From an uncultured Clostridia bacterium (GTDB lineage Bacteria; Bacillota; Clostridia; Oscillospirales; Acutalibacteraceae), in assembly GCA_937907605.1 (NCBI GenBank), contig CALCYI010000048.1:9746-73745 (forward strand): a stretch of DNA of 64,000 bases. Direction: 5' to 3'. The position numbers and the translations under genes were made by a program. Positions 23,135 to 31,378 of this stretch are shown here, in pieces. Each line of letters opens with the position of its first letter. Position 1 is the first letter of the stretch. The notes beneath the pieces are model-generated. The model made no database searches and was not told the origin of the DNA. It worked only from the letters and a program-made list of their open reading frames with translations.

Positions 23135-24885
23135 CTTGCCTGCTGCTCCTCTTCCTTTTTCATAATTTCGGCGGCGAGGTCAACCGTTTTATAGAGCGAG
23201 GCGAGGCAGGTCAGGCTGTCGAAAACGGGCAGGCTTTCCGTAACCGTAATAACCCTGTCAAAGCCCGTTATATCGGCTTCAAGGTTTGCGGTCGTGATAA
23301 TTATTATATCGCCGCCCCGCGCCTTAAGCCTTTGGAGATGATAGAGCGCACTCTTAAGCTGCTCCCTGCTGCTGATAATAACTACAAAAAGCGAATAGGG
23401 CAGGCATTTAGGGCTTTCGCAAAGTAGCTGAGAAAGCTCGGTGGATACGGCGTTTATGCCGAGCTCGCTCCTGATTTTCCTTGCGCCCTCCATTGCGGCG
23501 GCTGAGTCCGCGGCGCAGCCGCTAATATAAAGCTCCTCGGCTGAGAGAAGCGCCCTTGCTGCGCTTTCAAGCTCAGGCGTACTCTTAATAGCAGAGGCAA
23601 GCTTACCCGGGAGCAGCTCCGCAAGCTTTGCGGCAACGCTGAAATAAAGCTCGCTGACCGAGGACACCCTGTTCCCCGCCCATACGGAAAACAGACACAG
23701 CGACAGCGCGCAGGAAATAAACGGGCAGTCGCCCTCGCCGCTGCCGCCCCAGTCAACCGTCATATCCGCCGCCATGGCGCACAGCGAATAAGGCTGCAGG
23801 GTAAAGAGAATACTCTTTGAGTCAAACTCGCCCGCAAGGGATATGCTTTTGAATATATCCCTTTCCTCGCCGCTTTCGCTCACGGCGATTAAGAGCGTTG
23901 AGGAGTCAAAATACGCGCCCGAGGAGATAAGCTCGCCCGCGGTGAACGCCGTACAGGGCAAATCCGCGAGCGCTTCAAGCATATACGCCGCAAGCCTTGA
24001 AGCGTAGTAATAGCTACCGCACCCCGTTATAATAACCCTCTTAAACCTTTCGAGCGACCTTCTCGTAAGGTGCAAACCCGAAAAATCAATAGTCGAGGAT
24101 TTAATTATACCGCTCAGCGTTTCCCTTGCGGAGCGCGGAATCCCGAAAAGCTCCTTGCCGTCGGCGGCACTTAGCCTATCGGGCTGAACGGCGGGCGAGG
24201 CTCTCAGCGGCTTTTTTATTCTCCGCCCGCGCGAGTCAAAGGCAACCGCCCTGTCCCGCGTTATCCTCACGCACTCGCCGTTTTCAATAACGAAGAATTT
24301 TCGACTGATACTGAGCACGGGCATAGCCTCGTTTGCGAGAACTATTCCGTCGTCGGTAAAGCCGACAAAAAACGGGGTATCGCCCGCCCTTGCGTAAACA
24401 GCCTCCTCATTCGAGGAAATAAAGGCAAAGCCGAGCTCCCTTTGAAACGAGGGGATTATACGTTTCATAACCTCGAGCATATTATCGCCGTTTACAAGGC
24501 TCAGCAGGGCGAGGAGCAAATCCTCGTCGCTTGCAACGGGGAGCTTACCCCTGCACCAGCTTTTCAGCGCGTCATAGCTTTCTATCCCGCTATCAAGCAC
24601 GGCGGCATAGTCCCCGCTAACCGACGGAGGCGCGGTAACCCCCGAGGCTCTGAGCCTCACCGCGTCGGCACATTCGCAAATACCGATACACGCGCCGCCC
24701 TCAACACTTTCCGCCTTTTCATAAAGCTCGGCTGGAGTTCCCTTTAGCTTAGCCGTAGCAAAGCCCTCGCCCTTGAGGATTGCAATTCCCGCAAGCTCGC
24801 TCCCCTTGCTTTTCATTCCTCTTATCCCGTTTAAAAGTATCCTCTTACATTCTCCCTTGCCCGCATACGCAAATATTCCGTTCAA
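23131..24885 (-). CDS. GlmS-like protein with degenerate catalytic sites (pseudoenzyme)
   Basis: The 584-residue protein follows GlmS along its length: N-terminal class II amidotransferase-like domain, then two SIS domains (GCGSYYYAS, VSESGEERDI). Key residues are gone. The N-terminal catalytic Cys (normally MCGI) is Asn (MNGIFAYAG); the TRWATHG and HNGIIEN motifs are unrecognisable (GICECAD, LDSGIES); the isomerase motifs GELKHGP and the terminal SVTVE are absent. It should have neither glutaminase nor isomerase activity but may still bind sugar phosphate. It lies 14 bases after spoIIE, probably in one operon. A sensor role is inference. Confidence 0.8.
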   Translation of the reverse strand: MNGIFAYAGKGECKRILLNGIRGMKSKGSELAGIAILKGEGFATAKLKGTPAELYEKAESVEGGACIGICECADAVRLRASGVTAPPSVSGDYAAVLDSGIESYDALKSWCRGKLPVASDEDLLLALLSLVNGDNMLEVMKRIIPSFQRELGFAFISSNEEAVYARAGDTPFFVGFTDDGIVLANEAMPVLSISRKFFVIENGECVRITRDRAVAFDSRGRRIKKPLRASPAVQPDRLSAADGKELFGIPRSARETLSGIIKSSTIDFSGLHLTRRSLERFKRVIITGCGSYYYASRLAAYMLEALADLPCTAFTAGELISSGAYFDSSTLLIAVSESGEERDIFKSISLAGEFDSKSILFTLQPYSLCAMAADMTVDWGGSGEGDCPFISCALSLCLFSVWAGNRVSSVSELYFSVAAKLAELLPGKLASAIKSTPELESAARALLSAEELYISGCAADSAAAMEGARKIRSELGINAVSTELSQLLCESPKCLPYSLFVVIISSREQLKSALYHLQRLKARGGDIIIITTANLEADITGFDRVITVTESLPVFDSLTCLASLYKTVDLAAEIMKKEEEQQAS

Positions 24886-24899
24886 GACGGCTTCCTCCT

Positions 24900-27011
24900 T
24901 TATTTTAACTGTGCAACAATTACGCTCATATCGTCAATTCTCCGCTCATCACTAAGCTCAAGCGCCTTTTTTACAATAAGGTCGGCGCACTCCTGAGAGG
25001 CTCTGTCGCCCAAAGAGGAGAGCACGTCCTTTAAAAACGCTTCGCCGAGGTCGGTTATGCCGTCGCTAAGCAGCACCGCCCTGTCGCCCGGGCTGAGCAC
25101 CGCGGTACGCTTTGCAAATTCAATACCGCGCAGGATTCCCGCGGGCATTGAGGAGAGCTCGCACTTATTAAGCACGCCGTCCTTTATTATATAGCTTGCA
25201 GGGGCGCCCGCCTTAAGCAGCTCGCACTTTCCCGTAAACAAGTCGATATTCGCTATGTCAAGCGTTGCGAGGCTTTCGTCGTTGCTCTTAACGAGCAGCG
25301 CGCTGTTGATAATCTTCAGCGAGGAATCAAAGCCGAAGCCCGCGTTAATCAGCTTTGAGAGAAGCCCCGCGCCCATTGCGCCGTCGAGCGCGGCGCGCGC
25401 TCCCGTACCCATACCGTCGCTGATAATGAGGAGCGAATGTCCCCGCCCGTCGTTCATAATCTTTACTGTATCGCCGCAGATGTCGCCGCTTGCGCTGTGC
25501 TGGGCTGAGCCGACGTCGAGGGTATAATTCGGCTTCTCGTAAAAGGAGAGCATTTTTTCCTCCTTGAAGCCCGTAATCCTGCCCTTACTGAAATATCTGC
25601 TGCAGATTTTTCCTATCTCTCTGCTGAGGTCGGGGATTTTCAGCTTTGAGCTTTCGCCGCGGTAGAGGATTTCAACCCTCATCCGCCCCTCCTTATCCTC
25701 AACTACCGAAATGCTCTGAGGATATACGCCGTACTCGCCGAGCAGACGGCGGATTTTTGACGAGGCGGCGGAATTGAAAAGCTCAGCCGAATCGAACTCG
25801 CCCGCGAGCTGAACGAGCATATCCGAAACCGTAAAAAGCTGGTCGGAGGCAACCGTTCTTATCTGGTTCGTTTCCTCGAGTATAAGCTCCCTTGAGGCAT
25901 ACTCCTCGTCGGTCATGCTCGCTCTGTGCTTTTCGTTTTCGCGGCGGCTTATTTCACTTATCTTTTCCCTGACCTGACTCACGCTCTCGCTGATTGCGGA
26001 CATTGCAGCGCCCGCAAATTTCAGCCTTAAAACGAGGCTCTGGCGGAGTACGGATTCGCCCGCGGTATCGCCCGGCATATCGGAGAGTGCCTCCATTTTT
26101 CTGTACACACCCGAGGGAATTAACACGAAGGATAGCGCGCCCACAGCCGCCTCTATAAAAAAGCCGAGCGCGCCTACAGCCGACGAGGCGATACAGAAAA
26201 AGCCCACCGAGCACAAAAACGAAAGACTTACGGCAAAGTCCGAGCGCGCCGCAAAAAGCGAGCACACCATAGCGGAAAACGCAAGCGCGCCGACCTTATA
26301 CAGCTCGCCCTCGCCCTCAAGTGAAAACACAAAGCCGAAGGAAAGCGCGCAGACAAGCGCGTATCGGTCGCCCAAAAAGCGTTGTGACAATAGTATTAGC
26401 AATACGGCAACCGCTCCCGCGGGCGCAACCTCTCCTATCTTTAGCGGCGCAAGGTTTAAAAGCAGGAGCGACACCGAGATAATAATACAGCTTATTTCAG
26501 ACAGCGGAAGCGCCCTGAAACGCAGGCGCCTATAATCTGCGCCAAGTGCACGGAACAGGAAGTACGCACCGCCCGCGCTCAGCACCGCCTCTGCAAGCGT
26601 AAGCGCATATTCGGGCAGGTTGCTCTCAAGGCTCATATCAAGGACAAAGCCCGTTACCGCCGAGGTAATGAATGCAATCGCGGCGGAATGTACCGCGCTG
26701 AGCTCTGCGCCGAAAGCGGATACAACGAAAACGCCTAAAGCCGCGAGCATGATAGCGGATATGTACCTTACGGATTCGGCGTTAAAGCCCGACAGCAGCG
26801 TACCGAGCACGGCGCCGAAAGCACAGAGCACCGCGCGTTTTTTACCCGACACCGCCACTACGGAAATCCCGAAGGGGTGAAGGTTCGAGAGCGCGCTTCC
26901 TATACTGAATAAAAAGCCGAGCAGAAAAAACGCTGCCGCGCCGTAATATTTTTTCAGCGGACTGCGTTTAATATGCTCGTTCACATTTTGCATTTTCTCG
27001 CTTACAGCCAT
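24900..27011 (-). CDS. spoIIE: Stage II sporulation protein E (membrane PP2C phosphatase)
   Basis: The 703-residue protein has an N-terminal block of about ten membrane helices (residues about 20-310), a linker, and a C-terminal PP2C phosphatase domain with ISDGMGTGARA, SMPAGILRG and VLLSDGITD, the order seen in SpoIIE. In Bacillus it dephosphorylates SpoIIAA to activate sigma-F in the forespore. It is somewhat shorter than the Bacillus protein. Its presence suggests sporulation ability. Downstream is the GlmS-like gene. Confidence 0.92.
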   Translation of the reverse strand: MAVSEKMQNVNEHIKRSPLKKYYGAAAFFLLGFLFSIGSALSNLHPFGISVVAVSGKKRAVLCAFGAVLGTLLSGFNAESVRYISAIMLAALGVFVVSAFGAELSAVHSAAIAFITSAVTGFVLDMSLESNLPEYALTLAEAVLSAGGAYFLFRALGADYRRLRFRALPLSEISCIIISVSLLLLNLAPLKIGEVAPAGAVAVLLILLSQRFLGDRYALVCALSFGFVFSLEGEGELYKVGALAFSAMVCSLFAARSDFAVSLSFLCSVGFFCIASSAVGALGFFIEAAVGALSFVLIPSGVYRKMEALSDMPGDTAGESVLRQSLVLRLKFAGAAMSAISESVSQVREKISEISRRENEKHRASMTDEEYASRELILEETNQIRTVASDQLFTVSDMLVQLAGEFDSAELFNSAASSKIRRLLGEYGVYPQSISVVEDKEGRMRVEILYRGESSKLKIPDLSREIGKICSRYFSKGRITGFKEEKMLSFYEKPNYTLDVGSAQHSASGDICGDTVKIMNDGRGHSLLIISDGMGTGARAALDGAMGAGLLSKLINAGFGFDSSLKIINSALLVKSNDESLATLDIANIDLFTGKCELLKAGAPASYIIKDGVLNKCELSSMPAGILRGIEFAKRTAVLSPGDRAVLLSDGITDLGEAFLKDVLSSLGDRASQECADLIVKKALELSDERRIDDMSVIVAQLK

Positions 27012-27046
27012 TTTAACGTTCCTCGATTTTACTATATTACAAGGTG

Positions 27047-27079
27047 ATTATATATAACGGCGTGTGCGAAATATGTCTT
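27047..27079 (-). promoter_or_regulatory. Possible spoIIE promoter with 21-base spacer
   Basis: Minus strand AAGACA (27079-27074), 21 bases, TATAAT (27052-27047), about 36 bases before the start codon. A 21-base spacing is known for the Spo0A-controlled spoIIE and spoIIG promoters of Bacillus. I see no convincing Spo0A box, so this is tentative. Confidence 0.35.
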
Positions 27080-27103
27080 ATTGTAGAGGGAAGAAAAATA
27101 ATT

Positions 27104-27185
27104 CGGAGTTCGGAATTTACAAAATGATTAATTATGAATGATGAATGATGAATTATGGGTGCTGCGCACGGCAATTATAAAAATT
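27104..27185. repeat. Intergenic repeat with GTGCTGCGCAC hairpin
   Basis: AT-rich ATGATGAATTATG-type iterations followed by the hairpin GTGC-tgc-GCAC (27159-27169) and CGGCAATTATA. Same family as the copies at 1-105 and 52826-52950. Confidence 0.6.
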
Positions 27186-27200
27186 GTGCAGGTCGGCTTT

Positions 27201-27351
27201 CACAGGTTCGAGCCTCGCCCCACTTTTACTATCCTAAAGGAACAACGGCTCAAAAAATCAGGGATACAGCAAAAAGGTACACTGTACCTTTTTGCCGTCG
27301 AGCCTCGGCGGCAAGACGCCGAGTTCTCCGTATCCCTCACAGGTTCGAGCC
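27201..27351. repeat. Structured element between two tRNA T-arm-like repeats
   Basis: CACAGGTTCGAGCC occurs at 27201-27214 and 27338-27351 and, inverted, in the T-arm of the adjacent tRNA gene (27410-27423). Between the direct copies lies a 78-base unit that folds as a three-way junction: outer stem AGGGATAC/GTATCCCT (27260-27267, 27330-27337), a 10-bp hairpin AAAAAGGTAC-act-GTACCTTTTT (27271-27293) and a 7-bp hairpin CTCGGCG/CGCCGAG (27304-27323). It may be a small mobile or structured RNA element; no gene is seen. Confidence 0.55.
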
Positions 27352-27360
27352 GTTCACGCC

Positions 27361-27394
27361 AAAACAAAAAGACACCCGTAGGTGTCTTTTGTTT
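27361..27394 (-). terminator. Terminator of tRNA-Val
   Basis: GACACC-CGTA-GGTGTC stem (27371-27386); read on the minus strand it is followed by TTTTTGTTTT. It stands 8 bases behind the CCA end of the tRNA. Confidence 0.85.
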
Positions 27395-27470
27395 TGGTGG
27401 GGACAACAGGGCTCGAACCTGTGACCCCCTGCTTGTAAGGCAGGTGCTCTCCCAGCTGAGCTATACCCCC
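27395..27470 (-). tRNA. tRNA-Val (anticodon UAC)
   Basis: The 76-base minus-strand sequence folds as a full cloverleaf: acceptor GGGGGTA pairing before an encoded CCA end, D-arm GCTC...GAGC, anticodon stem CTGCC/GCAG with loop CTTACAA giving anticodon TAC, and T-arm CAGGTTCGAGCCCTG. It has its own promoter and terminator. Confidence 0.95.
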
Positions 27471-27483
27471 ATCAGCGATATTC

Positions 27484-27511
27484 ATTATATCACATCATTT
27501 TTATTTGTCAA
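27484..27511 (-). promoter_or_regulatory. Promoter of tRNA-Val
   Basis: Perfect TTGACA (27511-27506), 16 bases, perfect TATAAT (27489-27484). The -35 box overlaps the last codons and near the stop of mrnC (CTT GAC AAA TAA). Confidence 0.85.
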
Positions 27512-27887
27512 GAATAATTTTGAACAGTGTATCAAGTCTTTTTTCGTTACCCGTAAGGTAGAGCCAGCCTATAAGCGCCTCCATTCCCGTAGCGGTATGG
27601 TACTCGCCGACGGAGGCGGATTTGGGGCTATGCCCCGTTTTTGCGTTACGTCCGCGCTTGAATACGGACTCCTCCTCTTCGGTGAGTAACGGCTTGATTT
27701 TTTCGTACGCATTAGTCTGCGCCTTAGCGGAAACGAAGCGCACGCTCTCTTTATGAAGGTCGTTTACGGGGCGGTTAGCCTCATATACGAGGTATTCGCG
27801 TACGTAAAGCTCATATATGCAGTCGCCGATGAACGCAAGGTTCAGCGGACTGAGCTGCTTAGGATTAATCTCTTTTTCACTCATCAT
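27501..27887 (-). CDS. mrnC: Mini-ribonuclease III
   Basis: The 128-residue RNase III-like protein processes 23S rRNA precursors. It has the catalytic-domain motifs AFIGDCIYELYVREYL (with the metal-binding Asp) and TGMEALIGWLYL, and lacks a double-stranded RNA-binding domain, as in MrnC. Its start touches the stop of obgE (27887), so both are one operon. Confidence 0.93.
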   Translation of the reverse strand: MMSEKEINPKQLSPLNLAFIGDCIYELYVREYLVYEANRPVNDLHKESVRFVSAKAQTNAYEKIKPLLTEEEESVFKRGRNAKTGHSPKSASVGEYHTATGMEALIGWLYLTGNEKRLDTLFKIILDK

Positions 27888-29158
27888 TACGGTATATACT
27901 CAAACTCAATATCATAGAGCGATACTATATCGCCCTCCTGTATTCCCTTTTCTCTCAGCGCGTCAAATATTCCGCTCTTTTCGAGCACTCTCTGCATATA
28001 CTGAAGCGCCTCGTAATCCTCAATATCAATTCCCTTGAGCACCTTCGGGAACCACGAAGCCTCGACCAGATAATAATTATCGTCCTCGACGGTAATCTTA
28101 AAGCCGTTATCGTTTTTAATAATCGCTTCAAGCGGTATTTCCTCAGCCTCGTACTCCTTAATCGGAGGTAAATCCCTTAGCTTATTCCAGACTACGTTCA
28201 TAAGCTCCTTAGTGCCTTCAAGTATCGGCGCGCAGATTGAATAATACTCATAGCCCTTGCTCTCTACATACGCCTTAAACTCCTCAATCTGCTCTGGTTC
28301 AGCCATATCAATCTTGTTGCCCGCGACAATCATAGGTCTTGAGGCAAGGTCGGGATTGAACTTCACGAGTTCTTCGTTAAGCGTATCAAAGTCCCCAATA
28401 GGATTTCTGCCCTCGCTGCCGCTTACGTCGACGATATGGATAAGCAGACGGCACCTTTCAACGTGGCGTAAAAACTGATGACCGAGACCGAGACCCTCGC
28501 TCGCGCCCTCGATAAGCCCGGGAATATCGGCGATAACGAAGGAATTGCCCTCGCCCATTGAAACCACGCCGAGATTAGGAACGAGGGTGGTGAAATGGTA
28601 GTCCGCAATCTTCGGCTTAGCTTGGGATACGACGGAAATAAGGCTCGACTTGCCCACTGACGGGAATCCCACGAGTCCTACGTCGGCAAGAAGCTTTAAT
28701 TCAAGACTTACCTCCCATTCCTCGCCGGGCGTTCCGGGCTTTGCAAAGCGCGGTACCTGACGGGTTGGAGTTGCAAAATGGGAATTACCCCAGCCGCCCT
28801 TGCCGCCCCTCGCGGCGATAAAGCGGTCCGTTTTGCTCATATCAGCCATTACGGCGCCGCTTTCAGCCTCCTTGATGAGCGTGCCGCGCGGAACCTTTAT
28901 TTCAAGGTCAGGTGCTTTCTTACCGTTACAGCGGCCGCCTCTGCCTCCCTCGCCGTTTTGCGCCTTATACTTGCGCTTATAGCGGAAGTCGGCAAGCGTT
29001 GCGAGGTTATCGTCAACGACGAAAACTATATCGCCGCCCTTGCCGCCGTCGCCGCCGTCGGGACCGCCCGCGGCAACGTATTTTTCACGGTGAAAAGCAA
29101 CTGCGCCGTCGCCGCCGTCGCCTGCCTTTATTTTAATTTTTGCAATATCAACAAACAT
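27887..29158 (-). CDS. obgE: Obg GTPase
   Basis: The 423-residue ribosome-assembly GTPase has the glycine-rich Obg domain (AGDGGDGAVAFHREKYV, GGKGGWGN), the G-domain (GFPSVGKSS, ADIPGLIEGAS, NKID) and a C-terminal OCT domain, as in Gram-positive Obg. The gene often follows rpmA in Firmicutes, but here it pairs with mrnC, far from rplU-prp-rpmA at 57.5 kb. Confidence 0.96.
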   Translation of the reverse strand: MFVDIAKIKIKAGDGGDGAVAFHREKYVAAGGPDGGDGGKGGDIVFVVDDNLATLADFRYKRKYKAQNGEGGRGGRCNGKKAPDLEIKVPRGTLIKEAESGAVMADMSKTDRFIAARGGKGGWGNSHFATPTRQVPRFAKPGTPGEEWEVSLELKLLADVGLVGFPSVGKSSLISVVSQAKPKIADYHFTTLVPNLGVVSMGEGNSFVIADIPGLIEGASEGLGLGHQFLRHVERCRLLIHIVDVSGSEGRNPIGDFDTLNEELVKFNPDLASRPMIVAGNKIDMAEPEQIEEFKAYVESKGYEYYSICAPILEGTKELMNVVWNKLRDLPPIKEYEAEEIPLEAIIKNDNGFKITVEDDNYYLVEASWFPKVLKGIDIEDYEALQYMQRVLEKSGIFDALREKGIQEGDIVSLYDIEFEYIP

Positions 29159-29159
29159 A

Positions 29160-29498
29160 CTATTTCCTCACAAGATTTCTAACTGTCTTAACTGCGCTCG
29201 GTATCAGCATTACTATACCGTAAAGCGTTACTAAAACGAGTATAAGGGGAAAGAAAACGATAAGCAAAACCGCCCTTTTCGTGCCGATTTCCTTTATCCT
29301 GCTGCCGAGCAGGACGAAGCCCGCAAACGAGCCCGACGGTACGAGCGCGCAAAGCGCCGCAATACCGAGCATAGCAGTCGGCGTAAGCTCCGACTCGAAC
29401 CCTTTAAACGCAAGCATAAGCGCAAACAGCACCGCCGTTCCGCCGAAAAACAGCGCCGAAAGGGTTATAAGATATTTTTTTGCAAACTCTTTTTCCAT
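29160..29498 (-). CDS. Small membrane protein, unknown function
   Basis: I start it at the ATG at 29498 (MEKEFAKKYL), giving 112 residues, since a longer frame would include a terminator stem. Three membrane segments are visible (LITLSALFFGGTAVLFALMLAF, LGIAALCALVPSGSFAGFVLL, AVLLIVFFPLILVLVTLYGIVML). No strong RBS. It lies right upstream of obgE, 1 base away, and may be co-transcribed. Confidence 0.6.
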   Translation of the reverse strand: MEKEFAKKYLITLSALFFGGTAVLFALMLAFKGFESELTPTAMLGIAALCALVPSGSFAGFVLLGSRIKEIGTKRAVLLIVFFPLILVLVTLYGIVMLIPSAVKTVRNLVRK

Positions 29499-29510
29499 AG
29501 CAAAAAATAA

Positions 29511-29528
29511 TACCGCAGTACTGCGGTA
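29511..29528 (-). terminator. Palindromic terminator of the DUF1858 gene
   Basis: The perfect 18-base palindrome TACCGCAGTACTGCGGTA is followed, on the minus strand, by TTATTTTTTGC. It sits two bases behind the DUF1858 stop codon. Confidence 0.75.
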
Positions 29529-29529
29529 A

Positions 29530-29730
29530 TTACTTCTGAGCAAGAAAGCCCTTAATTCTCTCAAGCACTACGTCCGCGTCAAGACCGTGAACCATACAAG
29601 CCTCCTCAAGACTTTCGCCTATCGAAGCGGGGCAGCCTACGCAATGCATACCGCACTGCATAAGGATTGTCGCAATACCTCTGTCATATTCAAGCATTTC
29701 GCCCATTGTCGTTGCCTTCGTGATTTTCAT
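29530..29730 (-). CDS. DUF1858 small cysteine-containing protein
   Basis: The 66-residue protein has the DUF1858 layout: N-terminal TKATTMGEMLEYDRGIATIL, then CGMHCVGCPASIGESLEEAC and a C-terminal helix. The cysteines suggest redox or iron-sulfur chemistry; the family often goes with hybrid cluster or oxidoreductase proteins. RBS CGGAGG. Transcribed away from the DUF1846 gene. Confidence 0.85.
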   Translation of the reverse strand: MKITKATTMGEMLEYDRGIATILMQCGMHCVGCPASIGESLEEACMVHGLDADVVLERIKGFLAQK

Positions 29731-29765
29731 ATATTAAGCCTCCGTATTTTATTGGTGTAAAAGTT

Positions 29766-29826
29766 ATGGTATCACAATAAAATAAATCTGTCAAGTCTTG
29801 TAATTCTGACAGATTAATGATAATAT
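29766..29826. promoter_or_regulatory. Divergent promoters sharing a 9-bp inverted repeat
   Basis: Plus strand: TTGTAA (29798-29803), 17 bases, TAATAT (29821-29826) for DUF1846. Minus strand: TTGACA (29794-29789), 17 bases, TACCAT (29771-29766) for DUF1858. The perfect inverted repeat AATCTGTCA (29785-29793) / TGACAGATT (29807-29815) covers or brackets both -35 boxes, as an operator for joint control would. Confidence 0.55.
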
Positions 29827-29861
29827 GGTATCTGTGAAAAGTTGTGCAGGAGGATATGCTT

Positions 29862-31325
29862 ATGTATAAAATCGGATTTGACAACGACAAATATAAATCC
29901 ATGCAATCCGAAAAAATCCGCGAGAGGATAGGCGAATTCGGCGGCAAGCTCTACCTCGAATTCGGCGGCAAGCTCTTCGACGATTACCACGCTTCAAGAG
30001 TGCTTCCCGGCTTCCAGCCCGACTCCAAGCTCCAAATGCTGCTTCAGCTTAAGGAGGACTCGGAAATAGTTATCGTTATCTCCGCTCAGGATATAGAAAA
30101 GTCCAAGCTCAGAGGCGACCTCGGAATTACGTATGACGACGACGTAGTACGCCTTATCGGCGAATTCACCCGCATAGGCTTAATGGTGGGAAGCGTTGTA
30201 CTTACAAAATATTCGCCCAGCGAAAAGGTTGAGCTCTTTGAAAAAAGGCTTAAGAAAATGGGCTATCCCGTTTATCACCACTTCGTAATCGAGGGATATC
30301 CCTCCAACACGGCAAAAATCGTATCCGACGAGGGCTTCGGCAAGAACGATTACATAAAGACGAGCAGAAAACTCGTGGTTATCACCGCACCCGGTCCCGG
30401 CAGCGGTAAAATGGCGACCTGCCTTTCACAGCTTTATCACGAAAACAAGAGGGGTATCAAAGCGGGATACGCGAAATTCGAAACCTTCCCCATCTGGAAC
30501 CTTCCGCTCAAGCACCCCGTTAATATGGCGTACGAGGCGGCTACCGCCGACCTTAACGACGTTAATATGATTGACCCGTGGCACCTTGAGGCTTACGGAA
30601 AAACTACGGTTAACTACAACCGCGACGTTGAAATTTTCCCCGTGCTTAAGGCACTCTTTGACCGTATCTACGGCAAGTCCCCGTATAATTCACCTACGGA
30701 TATGGGCGTTAATATGGCAGGCAACTGCATAATCGACGACGGGGCGTGCATAGAGGCATCGTATCAGGAGATAATCCGCCGTTACTTCAAGGCGAAGCTT
30801 GCGGCAGCGCTTGACGACAGAAACAGCGACGAATACTACAAGCTTGAGCTTCTTATGAACCAGGCTGACCTTAACGAAACCGACAGAAAGGCAGTAGGCG
30901 CGGCAAGGGCTATTGAGGAAAAAACGGGTGCGCCTGCTGCTGCTATCGAGCTAACGGACGGCACGGTTATCACGGGAAAGACCACCGATTTGCTCGGCTG
31001 TTCGTCGGCTATGCTGCTCAATGCGCTTAAGCACATGGCGGGTATTGATGACGAAATCCTGCTTATCAACCCCGAGGTTATCAAGCCCGTTCAGCAGTTA
31101 AAGCTCGACTGTCTTGGCAGCAAAAACCCGAGGCTTCACACCGACGAAACGCTCATAGCGCTTTCAATCTCGGCGGTAAGCGACGAAAACGCGGAAAAGG
31201 CTATGGCGCAGATAAAGAACCTCAAAAACTGCGAAATGCACTCAACCGTAATACTTTCCTCGGTTGACTCCTCACTGCTTAAGAAAGTGGGAATTAACCT
31301 CACCTGCGACGCGCGGTCAAAATAG
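29862..31325 (+). CDS. DUF1846 family protein
   Basis: The 487-residue protein matches DUF1846, a well-conserved cytoplasmic family of Firmicutes without a settled function. Visible conserved parts include IGFDNDKY, YLEFGGKLFDDYHASRVLPGF and TAPGPGSGKMATCLSQLYHE, the latter resembling a nucleotide-binding loop. Start at 29862 because AGGAGG (29848-29853) stands 8 bases before; the ATG at 29856 is too close. A terminator follows. Confidence 0.88.
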   Translation: MYKIGFDNDKYKSMQSEKIRERIGEFGGKLYLEFGGKLFDDYHASRVLPGFQPDSKLQMLLQLKEDSEIVIVISAQDIEKSKLRGDLGITYDDDVVRLIGEFTRIGLMVGSVVLTKYSPSEKVELFEKRLKKMGYPVYHHFVIEGYPSNTAKIVSDEGFGKNDYIKTSRKLVVITAPGPGSGKMATCLSQLYHENKRGIKAGYAKFETFPIWNLPLKHPVNMAYEAATADLNDVNMIDPWHLEAYGKTTVNYNRDVEIFPVLKALFDRIYGKSPYNSPTDMGVNMAGNCIIDDGACIEASYQEIIRRYFKAKLAAALDDRNSDEYYKLELLMNQADLNETDRKAVGAARAIEEKTGAPAAAIELTDGTVITGKTTDLLGCSSAMLLNALKHMAGIDDEILLINPEVIKPVQQLKLDCLGSKNPRLHTDETLIALSISAVSDENAEKAMAQIKNLKNCEMHSTVILSSVDSSLLKKVGINLTCDARSK

Positions 31326-31337
31326 CAAAAATAATCA

Positions 31338-31362
31338 CGGGCGGCAATTCCGCCCGTTTGTT
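31338..31362 (+). terminator. Terminator of DUF1846 gene
   Basis: Stem CGGGCGG (31338-31344) / CCGCCCG (31350-31356), five-base loop, followed by TTTGTTTT. Confidence 0.75.
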
Positions 31363-31378
31363 TTACAGGAGTAGAGTA

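Noticed and set aside
23131..24885. Authentic glmS with glmS ribozyme
   Set aside because: Catalytic motifs are missing and no ribozyme-like leader is possible in the 14 bases between it and spoIIE.
28940..29130. GC-rich CCGCCGTCGCC repeats
   Set aside because: They code the glycine-rich Obg domain and are not a separate repeat element.
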